From: [Clostridium] polysaccharolyticum
Lineage (GTDB): Bacteria; Bacillota; Clostridia; Lachnospirales; Lachnospiraceae
DNA length: 64,000 bases
Direction of reading: 5' to 3'
NCBI RefSeq assembly: GCF_900111595.1
Contig: NZ_FOHN01000001.1
Coordinates: forward strand, 67,288 to 131,287
Part shown: in pieces, positions 7,831 to 15,911 of the stretch
How the letters are laid out: every line of letters begins with the position of its first letter
Position numbering within the stretch: the stretch's first letter is position 1
The notes under the pieces: model-generated
What the model saw: the letters and a program-made list of their open reading frames with translations, nothing else
Told to the model about the DNA's origin: nothing
The model's database searches: none
Position numbers and translations under genes: made by a program

Positions 7831-8097
7831 GTGAGTTTTCTGAGACTTTGGGAACTAAGGCAAAAAGAAGTCATCAATGTTGTAGATGGGCAGAAACTTG
7901 GATATGTATGTGATTTGGACTTTGACTTAGCATGTGGTGCTATCAACTGTATCATTGTGCCAGGTCCATGCAAAGTATTCGGGTTCATTGGAAGAGAAAG
8001 TGAATTCGTAATAGATCTCTGCGATATTGAAAAGGTTGGTGGGGATGTCATACTAGTTGACATTGATCCAGAGAAATGCTTAAAGAAGTGTTTATAG
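7831..8097 (+). CDS. ymxH: YlmC/YmxH-family sporulation protein (PRC-barrel)
   Basis: Small single PRC-barrel-like protein of the YlmC/YmxH sporulation family, about 85-88 residues. The typical core is LRQKEVINVVDGQKLGYVCD, then a beta-rich middle (INCIIVPGP) and the end VILVDIDPEKCLKKCL. Its biochemical role is unknown; it sits near sigG in many clostridia. The GTG at 7831 gives 88 residues but has no ribosome binding site. GGGGTGA (7828-7834) instead suits an in-frame CTG at 7840, which would give MRLWELRQKEVINV, the family's usual N-terminus. A hairpin terminator follows directly. Confidence 0.88.
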   Translation: MSFLRLWELRQKEVINVVDGQKLGYVCDLDFDLACGAINCIIVPGPCKVFGFIGRESEFVIDLCDIEKVGGDVILVDIDPEKCLKKCL

Positions 8098-8101
8098 CCA
8101 T

Positions 8102-8133
8102 AAGGAGAAACTCGGTTAGGGTTTCTCCTTTCT
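8102..8133 (+). terminator. intrinsic terminator after ymxH
   Basis: AAGGAGAAAC (8102-8111) pairs perfectly with GTTTCTCCTT (8121-8130) around a nine-base loop, followed by a short pyrimidine-rich tail. It lies four bases after the stop codon. Confidence 0.75.
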
Positions 8134-8167
8134 CTTGCGGATTTTTAAATTCTTGCGAATTTTTAAA
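8133..8167. repeat. 18-base-period direct repeat in the nrdR promoter
   Basis: TCTTGCGGATTTTTAAA (8133-8149) and TCTTGCGAATTTTTAAA (8151-8167) match at 16 of 17 positions. Each copy contains a TTGCG -35-like core; only the second is correctly spaced from the TATAAT at 8175. Confidence 0.7.
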
Positions 8168-8180
8168 ACTTTGTTATAAT
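8153..8180 (+). promoter_or_regulatory. nrdR promoter
   Basis: TTGCGA (8153-8158), a 16-base spacer and a perfect TATAAT (8175-8180), 33 bases before the nrdR ATG. The -35 box is in the second copy of the direct repeat. Confidence 0.6.
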
Positions 8181-8213
8181 AATTACATAATGCCATAAAA
8201 GAGGTGAATTGCC

Positions 8214-8666
8214 ATGAAATGTCCGTATTGTGGAGAAGATAATACACGTGTAATTGATTCAAGGCCAGCAGAAGATAATAGTATTATCCGCAGAAGAAGA
8301 CAATGTGACAGCTGCACCAAAAGATTTACCACATATGAAAAAGTGGAAGCTATCTCGCTGGTTGTCATAAAAAAAGATTTGAATAGAGAACCTTATGACA
8401 GAACAAAAATAGAAGCCGGTATTTTCCGTTCTTGTCACAAAAGACCGATTTCGGTGGACCAGATAAATGGAGTTGTAGATGAAATTGAAACAGCTATATT
8501 TAATATGGAAGAAAAAGAAATTCCAAGTTCTGAAATTGGTGAAATTGTAATGGATAAACTGAAAAATTTAGATGCAGTAGCATATGTAAGATTTGCTTCG
8601 GTATACCGTGAGTTCAAAGATGTTGCGACATTTATGGATGAAATTAAGAAAATTCTGGATAATTAA
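8214..8666 (+). CDS. nrdR: transcriptional repressor NrdR
   Basis: Zinc- and ATP/dATP-binding repressor of ribonucleotide reductase genes. The 150-residue protein has an N-terminal zinc ribbon with CPYC (residues 3-6) and CDSC (residues 31-34). An ATP-cone domain follows from about residue 49 (VVIKKDLNREPYDRTKI). Length and both domains match the family. ATG 8214 follows AGAGGTGAATTGCC. It has its own promoter, bounded by the ymxH terminator upstream. No ribonucleotide reductase gene is in the window. Confidence 0.97.
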   Translation: MKCPYCGEDNTRVIDSRPAEDNSIIRRRRQCDSCTKRFTTYEKVEAISLVVIKKDLNREPYDRTKIEAGIFRSCHKRPISVDQINGVVDEIETAIFNMEEKEIPSSEIGEIVMDKLKNLDAVAYVRFASVYREFKDVATFMDEIKKILDN

Positions 8667-8713
8667 AAGTTTTATTTTGCTAGGAAACGTGATATACTGA
8701 ACGGGATGAAGTG

Positions 8714-8736
8714 CTTTCATTGGAGTACAATGAAAG
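8714..8736 (+). promoter_or_regulatory. hairpin overlapping the comM ribosome binding site
   Basis: CTTTCATTG (8714-8722) is the exact reverse complement of CAATGAAAG (8728-8736), with a five-base loop GAGTA. The 3' arm takes up the first half of AAAGGAG (8733-8739), the ribosome binding site for the ATG at 8744. Folding would hide part of that site. No T run follows, so it is not a terminator. Confidence 0.6.
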
Positions 8737-8743
8737 GAGTTAT

Positions 8744-10285
8744 ATGTTTAGTAAATCATATTGTGCAGCACTGCAAGGCGTGCATGTAAGTCTGGTGCAG
8801 GTCGAAGTGGATATGAGCGATGGCTTGCCGGTCTTTCAGTTAGTTGGATATTTAGGTTCACAGGTGAAAGAAGCGAGAGAACGGGTAAGAATTGCATTAA
8901 AGAATTCAGGGTACAAGCTTCCTGTGAAAAAAATTACAGTAAATTTGTCCCCTGCCGATATACGCAAGGAGGGTACAGCATTTGATCTGGCAATTGCCAT
9001 ATCGTTATTATGCAGTATGGGTGCAGTTTCGGCAGAGCGTCTGAAAAATATTCTGTTAGTAGGCGAATTGGGTTTAGACGGAACTGTTCACGATGTCAAT
9101 GGTATTTTGCCAATTGTATATGAAGCACAAAGGCAAGGATATGAATGCTGTTATGTTCCTAAAGGAAATGAGGCAGAAGGAGCTGTGGTTAAGGGGATAA
9201 AAGTATATGGTGTAGAATCTCTCCAGCAGTTAGTGCGTTACTTGAATGGAGAAAATGAGATTATACAAGTTGTACAGTATTCAGAGAAAATAGTTAAGGA
9301 AGAATATACATATGATTTTAGCGAAGTAGCGGGACAGAAATTTTTAAAGAGAGCAATCGAAATTGCAGCAGCAGGACAGCATAATATTTTAATTGCAGGG
9401 CCGCCTGGAAGCGGGAAAACTATGCTTGCAAAGTGCATTCCCAGTATTATGCCAGAACTCTCTTTTGAAGAAGCATTAGAAATATCGAAAATATATAGTA
9501 TTTCAGGATTATTGGATGAACATCATTCTTTTATTACACATCGGCCATTTCGTGCCCCACATCACACAATTACAGCAACAGCACTGGTTGGAGGCGGAAT
9601 AATTCCAAAACCAGGAGAAATCAGCTATGCATCAGGCGGAGTCCTGTTTTTAGATGAATTAGCAGAGTTCAAAAGAAGCACCATAGAGGCTTTGCGCCAG
9701 CCTATGGAAGATGGGAGCATAACTTTATCAAGATTAAATATAAACTATCAGTATCCATCTGATTTTATGCTTGTAGGGGCAACGAACCTGTGCCCATGTG
9801 GATTTTATCCAAACCTGCATAAATGTAAGTGTACACAGCACCAGATACAGCGGTATTTAGGAAAGATAAGTAAGGCAATCCTGGATCGCATTGATATATG
9901 TGCAGAATCTATGGAAGTTCCATATAAAGAATTAAGCAGAGTGTCTGAAGAATCCTCTGCGGCTATAAAAAAACGTGTTAAGAGAGCAAGACAAATACAG
10001 AAAGACAGGTATAGGAAGCTGGATATCCAGTTTAATGGACAGCTTACGCCAAAACTAATAAAAGAGGCTATGGTGTTAAAAAGTGCAGAGGATGGATTTA
10101 TGGAAGAAATGTATCAGAGGATGCATATGACAGCAAGATCCTATCACAGAATGTTAAAAGTCGCAAGAACCATTGCAGACTTAGAAGGAGAAGAAACAGT
10201 TGGAATGTCTCACCTAAAGGAAGCATTGTTTTATAGGGGAATGGACTCTGTTCTAAATGGAGGTGGCTGTGATGACTCGCAATGA
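8744..10285 (+). CDS. comM: YifB/ComM-family Mg-chelatase-like AAA+ ATPase
   Basis: 513-residue AAA+ ATPase of the YifB/ComM family. ComM is a branch-migration helicase for natural transformation in some Gram-negatives; the role in Firmicutes is less clear. An N-terminal Lon-like domain (about residues 1-170) precedes Walker A GPPGSGKT (219-226), Walker B LFLDELAEF and a C-terminal Mg-chelatase-type helical domain (ARSYHRMLKVARTIADL). ATG 8744 is preferred over an in-frame GTG 33 bases upstream because AAAGGAG lies five bases before it. It overlaps dprA, a known transformation protein, by 14 bases, which supports a DNA-uptake role. Confidence 0.95.
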   Translation: MFSKSYCAALQGVHVSLVQVEVDMSDGLPVFQLVGYLGSQVKEARERVRIALKNSGYKLPVKKITVNLSPADIRKEGTAFDLAIAISLLCSMGAVSAERLKNILLVGELGLDGTVHDVNGILPIVYEAQRQGYECCYVPKGNEAEGAVVKGIKVYGVESLQQLVRYLNGENEIIQVVQYSEKIVKEEYTYDFSEVAGQKFLKRAIEIAAAGQHNILIAGPPGSGKTMLAKCIPSIMPELSFEEALEISKIYSISGLLDEHHSFITHRPFRAPHHTITATALVGGGIIPKPGEISYASGGVLFLDELAEFKRSTIEALRQPMEDGSITLSRLNINYQYPSDFMLVGATNLCPCGFYPNLHKCKCTQHQIQRYLGKISKAILDRIDICAESMEVPYKELSRVSEESSAAIKKRVKRARQIQKDRYRKLDIQFNGQLTPKLIKEAMVLKSAEDGFMEEMYQRMHMTARSYHRMLKVARTIADLEGEETVGMSHLKEALFYRGMDSVLNGGGCDDSQ

Positions 10286-11369
10286 ATTATGGTTCTGGCT
10301 TTCTAATGCCAGTGGCATAGGATTAAAAAAGATAGAGTACCTCCTTGGACATTTTCAGCAGATTGAAGCAATATATGAGGCGTCATCAAAAGAATTATGT
10401 GCGGTAAAAGGAATTTCTGAAAAAGATGCTCTTGCACTAAAAAGGGAAAAGGAAGATTATAAAAGAAAATATCAGCGGATGAAGAAGCTTGGAATAGAAT
10501 TTGTAGCAAAGGAAGATAAGAAATATCCTAAAAAACTGCATAATCTTTTGGATTCGCCATATGGAATATATGTAAGAGGTAATAATCCTGATGAGGAGAA
10601 AAAGAGCATAGCCATTATTGGGGCCAGAGATTGTTCGGTATATGGAAAGGAAATGGCGATCTGGTTTGCGAAAGAACTGTCTTTGTCTGGAATCCAGATA
10701 ATAAGTGGCATGGCAAGGGGCATAGATGGATATGCGCATACAGGCGTTCTGACGCATGGCAAAGAAGAAGGAGCTGCTACATTTGCAGTACTTGGATCCG
10801 GGATTGATGTCTGTTATCCAAAAGAACACTACTGGATGTATAGGCGGATGCAGGAAGAAGGAGGAATTATCTCGGAATATGGTTTGGGAGTTGCGGCAAA
10901 GCCAGGGCAGTTTCCGATGCGTAACAGGCTCATTAGTGGCTTGTCCGATGGAATTCTTATTATCGAAGCAAAAGAGAGAAGCGGGTCCCTTATAACCGCT
11001 GATTTAGGTTTGGAACAAGGCAAAGATATTTTTTCTGTTCCAGGAAGAATAGGAGATGACTTAAGTTTTGGATGCAATAACCTTATAAAGATGGGGGCTT
11101 TCCTGGTCCAGTCCCCAAAAGATATTTTACAGCATTATCATTTTTCTATTGTGCCTCAGGGAAAAGTTCAGAAAAAAAGTAATTATATGCTTGAAACAAA
11201 GGAAAAAATAGTGTATGCTAATTTGAGTTATAATCCAAAGCACATTAATGAATTGATAGTGGATACGAAATTTTGTTTGAGCGAATTGATGGAAATTTTA
11301 GTTGCATTAGAGCTTAAGGGTTATATCAGGCAAGCTATGAAAAATTTTTATATCGTATGTAGCGATTAA
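10272..11369 (+). CDS. dprA: DNA-processing protein DprA
   Basis: DprA binds incoming single-stranded DNA and loads RecA during transformation. The 365-residue protein has an N-terminal HhH/SAM-like part (LSNASGIGLKKIEYLL). A Rossmann-like core follows, with IAIIGARDCS, IISGMARGIDGYAH, TFAVLGSGIDVCYP, FPMRNRLISGLSDG and ERSGSLITADL, and a C-terminal winged-helix-like segment ends the protein. ATG 10272 is chosen because GGAGGT (10259-10264) is seven bases away; it overlaps the end of comM. topA follows 17 bases downstream, as in Bacillus. Confidence 0.96.
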   Translation: MTRNELWFWLSNASGIGLKKIEYLLGHFQQIEAIYEASSKELCAVKGISEKDALALKREKEDYKRKYQRMKKLGIEFVAKEDKKYPKKLHNLLDSPYGIYVRGNNPDEEKKSIAIIGARDCSVYGKEMAIWFAKELSLSGIQIISGMARGIDGYAHTGVLTHGKEEGAATFAVLGSGIDVCYPKEHYWMYRRMQEEGGIISEYGLGVAAKPGQFPMRNRLISGLSDGILIIEAKERSGSLITADLGLEQGKDIFSVPGRIGDDLSFGCNNLIKMGAFLVQSPKDILQHYHFSIVPQGKVQKKSNYMLETKEKIVYANLSYNPKHINELIVDTKFCLSELMEILVALELKGYIRQAMKNFYIVCSD

Positions 11370-11386
11370 TATAAGGGAGTGGTAGA

Positions 11387-13498
11387 ATGCCTAAGTATTT
11401 AGTGATTGTGGAATCACCTGCCAAGGCAAAAACGATTAAGAAGTTTTTAGGTACAAACTATGAAGTAGTTGCATCTAATGGTCATGTTCGAGACCTTCCC
11501 AAGAGCAAATTAGGTTTTGATGTAGAAAATGATTTTGAACCTCACTACATCACAATTCGGGGAAAGGGAGAATTGCTGGCTAAACTTCGGAAAGAAGTAA
11601 AAAAAGCGGATAAAGTGTATCTGGCAACTGACCCTGATCGTGAGGGAGAAGCTATATCATGGCATTTATCACAAGCTCTGAAACTGGAAGAAACCAAACA
11701 TAATCGAATAACATTTAACGAAATAACGAAAAATGCCGTAAAGGCATCTATCAAGCAGGCCAGAGATATTGATATGAATATGGTGGATTCCCAGCAGGCC
11801 AGAAGAATGATAGACAGGATGGTTGGTTATGGCATAAGTCCGCTTTTATGGGCAAAAGTCAAGAGAGGATTAAGTGCGGGGCGTGTACAGTCAGTAGCGC
11901 TTAGGATTATTTGTGACCGAGAAGAAGAAATCAATGCATTTGTGCCAGAAGAATACTGGACGCTGGAGGGCGACTTTAAAGTGGAAGGACAGAAAAAGCC
12001 TTTGCACGCAAAGTTTTATGGTACAAAGTCATCAAAATTGACCATTGAAAATGAAGAACAGTTACGAGGCATTTTGTCGGAGCTGGAACATACAGAATTT
12101 CATATAGCAGATGTAAAAAAAGGAGAACGAAGCAAAAAGCCTCCGATTCCGTTTACAACAAGTACATTGCAGCAGGAAGCTGCGAAACTTTTAAATTATT
12201 CCACACAAAAGACTATGCGTATAGCACAGCAGCTTTATGAAGGAATTGATATAAAAGGAAAAGGCACAGTCGGTTTAATTACTTATCTGCGTACAGATTC
12301 AACCCGTATTTCAGCAGAAGCCGATGAAGAGGCGAAAAAATACATTGCAAAGCACTATGGCGAAGAGAATGTGCTTAAGTCTGGCGGACAGAAAGAAAGC
12401 AAGAAAAAAATCCAGGATGCACATGAGGCCATTCGGCCTACTTATGTAGATTTAACGCCTACAGTAGTAAAAGAATCTTTAGCAAGAGATCAGTTCCGTT
12501 TGTATCAGCTGATTTGGAAACGTTTTATTGCAAGCCGAATGGAAAATGCTAAGTATGAAACAACCTCAATTAAAATTGATGGTGGTGATTACCGCTTTAC
12601 TGCTTCAGCATCTAAGCTGGTATTCGATGGTTTTTTAAATGTATATGGTACAGATGAAGAAAAGGAAGAAAGTGCAGCAGTATCAGGGACGATTACGGCA
12701 GATTCCAGAATAGAAGTGCTGCAATTCGAAGAAGGACAGCATTTTACACAGCCTCCTGCACATTTTACAGAGGCATCACTGGTTAAGACATTAGAAGAAC
12801 TGGGCATTGGACGTCCAAGTACCTATGCACCAACCATTACAACTATCATTGCAAGAAGATATGTTGCAAAGGAAAATAAAAATCTATACGTAACAGAAAT
12901 TGGCGAAGTAGTGAATGCCATTATGAAAACATCCTTCCCAAGCATCGTTGATGTGAATTTTACAGCAAATCTGGAAGGGCTGCTGGACTGCGTAGAAGAT
13001 GGTACCGTTGCATGGAAAACGGTTGTAAGTAATTTTTATCCTGATTTACATGATGCCGTGTTACAGGCGGAAAGGGAAATCCAGCAGATAAAGATAGAAG
13101 ATGAAGTAAGTGATGTCATATGTGAACAATGTGGCCGTAATATGGTCGTGAAATATGGTCCTCATGGAAAATTCCTGGCGTGTCCAGGTTTCCCTGACTG
13201 CAGAAATACGAAACCATATTTTGAGAAAATAGGGATACCATGTCCTTCATGTGGCAAGGAAGTGGTGATTCGCAAGACCAAAAAAGGCCGTAAATATTAT
13301 GGCTGTGAAAATAACCCTGATTGTGATTTTATGTCCTGGCAGAAGCCTACTAAAGAGAAATGTCCAGACTGTAACGGGTACATGGTGGAGAAAGGTGCCC
13401 GTATCGTGTGTGCAGATCCAAAGTGCGGATTTGTAATCGAAAAAGACAGACTAAAGGAACTAGTCCAGGAAAGTACGGAAGATGAAGAAAATAAGTAA
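11387..13498 (+). CDS. topA: DNA topoisomerase I
   Basis: Type IA topoisomerase relaxing negative supercoils, 703 residues. The Toprim domain at the N-terminus has ESPAKAKTI and the DPDREGEAI metal-binding motif. The catalytic tyrosine is Y300 in TYLRTDSTR. Three four-cysteine zinc ribbons close the protein (pairs CEQC/CPGFPDC, CPSC/CENNPDC, CPDC/CADPKC). ATG 11387 follows AAGGGAGTGG. A strong terminator follows 50 bases downstream, so comM-dprA-topA appear to be one transcription unit. Confidence 0.98.
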   Translation: MPKYLVIVESPAKAKTIKKFLGTNYEVVASNGHVRDLPKSKLGFDVENDFEPHYITIRGKGELLAKLRKEVKKADKVYLATDPDREGEAISWHLSQALKLEETKHNRITFNEITKNAVKASIKQARDIDMNMVDSQQARRMIDRMVGYGISPLLWAKVKRGLSAGRVQSVALRIICDREEEINAFVPEEYWTLEGDFKVEGQKKPLHAKFYGTKSSKLTIENEEQLRGILSELEHTEFHIADVKKGERSKKPPIPFTTSTLQQEAAKLLNYSTQKTMRIAQQLYEGIDIKGKGTVGLITYLRTDSTRISAEADEEAKKYIAKHYGEENVLKSGGQKESKKKIQDAHEAIRPTYVDLTPTVVKESLARDQFRLYQLIWKRFIASRMENAKYETTSIKIDGGDYRFTASASKLVFDGFLNVYGTDEEKEESAAVSGTITADSRIEVLQFEEGQHFTQPPAHFTEASLVKTLEELGIGRPSTYAPTITTIIARRYVAKENKNLYVTEIGEVVNAIMKTSFPSIVDVNFTANLEGLLDCVEDGTVAWKTVVSNFYPDLHDAVLQAEREIQQIKIEDEVSDVICEQCGRNMVVKYGPHGKFLACPGFPDCRNTKPYFEKIGIPCPSCGKEVVIRKTKKGRKYYGCENNPDCDFMSWQKPTKEKCPDCNGYMVEKGARIVCADPKCGFVIEKDRLKELVQESTEDEENK

Positions 13499-13550
13499 AA
13501 GCAATTAGGCAGTTTCACATGCAATGCGAGTAGTATTGATGCGTTTGTGT

Positions 13551-13587
13551 AAAAAGGAAGCTGTCCGGATAACAGCTTCCTTTTTAC
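13551..13587 (+). terminator. intrinsic terminator after topA
   Basis: AAAAAGGAAGCTGT (13551-13564) pairs perfectly with ACAGCTTCCTTTTT (13572-13585) around a seven-base loop. The T run is part of the 3' arm. The matching A run on the left means it could also stop leftward transcription. Confidence 0.88.
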
Positions 13588-13660
13588 ATTTTAGCAGAGA
13601 AAAACACTTTTTATGTGGGCGTTTTCCATTAAGTGGATAAGGTATATGACGAAATTACTA

Positions 13661-13689
13661 TTGTTTTTGTAAAATTCTTATGATAAAAT
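13661..13689 (+). promoter_or_regulatory. codY promoter
   Basis: TTGTTT (13661-13666), 17-base spacer, TAAAAT (13684-13689). It lies between the topA terminator and codY, so codY has its own transcription start. Confidence 0.45.
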
Positions 13690-13702
13690 AATTGGGAAAA
13701 TT
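13687..13702 (+). promoter_or_regulatory. weak CodY-box-like sequence
   Basis: AATAATTGGGAAAATT just downstream of the codY -10 box shares the right half (GAAAATT) of the CodY motif AATTTTCWGAAAATT; the left half is poor (about 10 of 15 positions). Autoregulation of codY is common, but this site alone proves little. Confidence 0.2.
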
Positions 13703-13740
13703 GCATTAGTTAATTTGTGCAATTTGCAAGGAGGTTGGAT

Positions 13741-14517
13741 ATGGGAGTTGAACTTCTCGATAATACCCGAAAAATAAAAAAGTTATTACATTATAGCCAT
13801 TCTCAGAAAGTTGTATTTAATGATATTTGCAATGTATTAAGCGATACCTTGCATTCCAATGTCCTTGTAATAAGTAAAAAGGGTAAGATTCTTGGGATAC
13901 ATAATAGAGAAGATACAATGGAGATTACTCAGTTTATCCAGGGAAATGTTGGTGGATATATTGATGGATTATTAAATGAAAGGTTCTTGAATGTTCTTTC
14001 AACAAAAGAAAATGTGAATCTTATGACATTTGGTTTTGTTTTTGAACAGATGGACATGTATTCTTCCATTATTACTCCGATTGATATGGCAGGAGAACGG
14101 CTTGGCACATTATTTATCTATAAATATGGTGGAGCATATGATATTGATGATATTATTCTAAGTGAATATGGAACAACGGTAGTTGGTTTGGAAATGCTTC
14201 GGGCAGTAAGTGAAGAAAATGCAGAAGAAACACGAAAAGAACAGATTGTCCAGTCAGCTTTGGGAACATTAACATTTTCGGAAATGGAAGCAGTTACCCA
14301 TGTGCTGGAGGAATTAGAGGGCAATGAAGGAATACTGGTAGCCAGTAAGATTGCTGATAAAGCGGGTATTACAAGATCTGTGATTGTTAATGCCTTGCGG
14401 AAGCTTGAAAGTGCCGGTGTTATTGAGACAAAGTCATCAGGCATGAAGGGAACCTATATTAAAGTGCTGAATGATGTGGTGTTTCGCAAATTAAAGGATA
14501 GTTCAAAAGCAGTTTAA
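13741..14517 (+). CDS. codY: GTP-sensing transcriptional pleiotropic repressor CodY
   Basis: CodY represses stationary-phase, amino-acid and often motility genes when GTP and branched-chain amino acids are plentiful. The 258-residue protein has the N-terminal GAF-type ligand domain (MGVELLDNTRKIKKLL) and a C-terminal winged HTH (ASKIADKAGITRSVIVNALR, then ESAGVIETKSSGMKGTY). ATG 13741 is preferred over an upstream in-frame ATG because AAGGAGGT (13728-13735) sits five bases before it. It lies directly ahead of the fla/che operon, as in Bacillus, although codV-clpQ-clpY are absent. Confidence 0.97.
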   Translation: MGVELLDNTRKIKKLLHYSHSQKVVFNDICNVLSDTLHSNVLVISKKGKILGIHNREDTMEITQFIQGNVGGYIDGLLNERFLNVLSTKENVNLMTFGFVFEQMDMYSSIITPIDMAGERLGTLFIYKYGGAYDIDDIILSEYGTTVVGLEMLRAVSEENAEETRKEQIVQSALGTLTFSEMEAVTHVLEELEGNEGILVASKIADKAGITRSVIVNALRKLESAGVIETKSSGMKGTYIKVLNDVVFRKLKDSSKAV

Positions 14518-14528
14518 TCAGCTTTTTT
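14505..14528 (+). terminator. terminator overlapping the codY stop codon
   Basis: AAAAGC (14505-14510) pairs with GCTTTT (14521-14526) around a ten-base loop that contains the TAA stop. The T run continues to 14527, and flanking TTC/GAA can extend the stem with a small bulge. Confidence 0.5.
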
Positions 14529-14604
14529 GAAGATTAATAAATGGAATAGATTCAATACTGTAATATAAAGCGACATAATTATACTAAATGATAGTAAATA
14601 TTTC

Positions 14605-14632
14605 TTGTTTTTTGAGCTTTTTTTAGTATAAT
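14605..14632 (+). promoter_or_regulatory. fla/che operon promoter
   Basis: TTGTTT (14605-14610), 16-base spacer, perfect TATAAT (14627-14632), 22 bases before the flgB ATG. This is a housekeeping (SigA) pattern. No SigD-type -10 (GCCGATAT) is present here, as expected for an early flagellar operon. Confidence 0.62.
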
Positions 14633-14654
14633 ATTATAGAAAGGATGTGAGTTT

Positions 14655-15038
14655 ATGGCTAACATGTTTAGTTATGTAGATGTCCTTGGGAAAACGGCTG
14701 ATGCGAGCTGGACCCGTATGGAAGTGATTCAAGATAATATTGCGAATGTCAGTACACCAAAATATAAAAGAAAAGATGTACAGTTCGAATCTTATTTGGC
14801 TGCACAGATTTGTGATGGTGATAACCTGAATGAATGTGTAGATAATATCGATTTAAATTCTTTACAAGCAACAACATATGTTGATAATTCTCAATACAGT
14901 TATCGATATGACGGTAATAACGTAGATATTGATACCGAAAATTCTGAAATGGCTAAGACACAAATCAGATATCAGACGTTAATGGAATCCCTTACAAGTG
15001 AGTATAGCAGAATAAAGACGGCCTTGTCTAAAAGCTGA
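14655..15038 (+). CDS. flgB: flagellar basal body rod protein FlgB
   Basis: Proximal rod subunit, 127 residues. The N-terminal rod motif reads NIANVSTPKYKRKDVQFE and the C-terminal coiled segment ends YQTLMESLTSEYSRIKTALS. It is exported without a cleaved signal. First gene of the fla/che operon; ATG 14655 follows AAGGATGTGAG. Confidence 0.95.
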   Translation: MANMFSYVDVLGKTADASWTRMEVIQDNIANVSTPKYKRKDVQFESYLAAQICDGDNLNECVDNIDLNSLQATTYVDNSQYSYRYDGNNVDIDTENSEMAKTQIRYQTLMESLTSEYSRIKTALSKS

Positions 15039-15088
15039 TTAATTAAGTGTTTAGATTATAAATGGAAGCAGTTGAAAGGAGAATAGAT

Positions 15089-15526
15089 ATGTCGGTCTTT
15101 GGTGGATTGAATATGAGTGCTAGCGGTTTAACAGCACAAAGGCTTCGTATGGATGTTATTTCCCAGAATGTTGCAAATGTAAATACAACAAGAGATGAGA
15201 ACGGGCAGGTATACAGGCGGAAAATAGTTGTATTTGCAGAAAAGAAAGATTTTTCTTTTTCAGATTCCCTGAATGCGGCTTCTGGCTTGAAGAGCAGTGG
15301 GGTTAAAGTTGTAAAAGTGCTCAAAGACAGGAAAACAGATTTGAATATGGTTTATGACCCGTCACATCCTGATGCTGATGAAAACGGTTATGTATCCTAT
15401 CCAAATGTTAATACTGTTACAGAAATGACAAACCTGATAGATGCCAGCAGAGCATATGAAGCAAATGTAACAGCATTTAATGCTTCAAAGAATATGCTGC
15501 TTCAGACATTGGAAATGGGAAAATAG
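15089..15526 (+). CDS. flgC: flagellar basal body rod protein FlgC
   Basis: Rod subunit, 145 residues, with the N-terminal motif SGLTAQRLRMDVISQNVANVNT-like (split over residues 10-31) and the C-terminal rod helix DASRAYEANVTAFNASKNML. ATG 15089 is chosen over an in-frame ATG 27 bases upstream because AAAGGAG (15075-15081) is correctly spaced only for it. Cotranscribed with flgB and fliE. Confidence 0.95.
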   Translation: MSVFGGLNMSASGLTAQRLRMDVISQNVANVNTTRDENGQVYRRKIVVFAEKKDFSFSDSLNAASGLKSSGVKVVKVLKDRKTDLNMVYDPSHPDADENGYVSYPNVNTVTEMTNLIDASRAYEANVTAFNASKNMLLQTLEMGK

Positions 15527-15537
15527 GGAGGTAAGAT

Positions 15538-15855
15538 ATGGAGATTACGGGGGTTAAAGCCATTGAAGGCATTACGCCAAAATATGATTATGGAAATACA
15601 GAAAAAGTTAAGGGCAATCATAATAATCAGGCGTTTGAATCATTTTTTAAATCTGCACTTGATAATGTGAATCAAACAAATTCTTATATTGACAAGGCAA
15701 ATGAAGAACAGATAAAATTTGCTTTAGGACAATCTGACAGCTTAGTGGACTTACGCAATGCACAACTCAAAGCAAACATATCTTTACAATATACAGTTGC
15801 GATAAAAAATTCCCTGGTAGATGCGTATAAAGAGATAATGAATTTATCATTTTAG
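15538..15855 (+). CDS. fliE: flagellar hook-basal body complex protein FliE
   Basis: Small adaptor joining the MS ring to the rod, 105 residues. The family core is visible from AFESFFKSALDNVNQ to the C-terminal LQYTVAIKNSLVDAYKEIMN. ATG 15538 follows GGGAGGTAAGAT, 11 bases after flgC. Confidence 0.94.
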   Translation: MEITGVKAIEGITPKYDYGNTEKVKGNHNNQAFESFFKSALDNVNQTNSYIDKANEEQIKFALGQSDSLVDLRNAQLKANISLQYTVAIKNSLVDAYKEIMNLSF

Positions 15856-15911
15856 AGAAATATGAAAATAACATTGCAGTGGGGGCTGTGATGTAATGGA
15901 AAGAGGATTAT

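Noticed and set aside
8954-8961. GCCGATAT, the SigD-type -10 motif
   Set aside because: It lies inside the comM coding sequence with no correctly spaced TAAA -35 and no gene start downstream. The same motif at 52919-52926 in the Wzz-like gene was rejected for the same reason.
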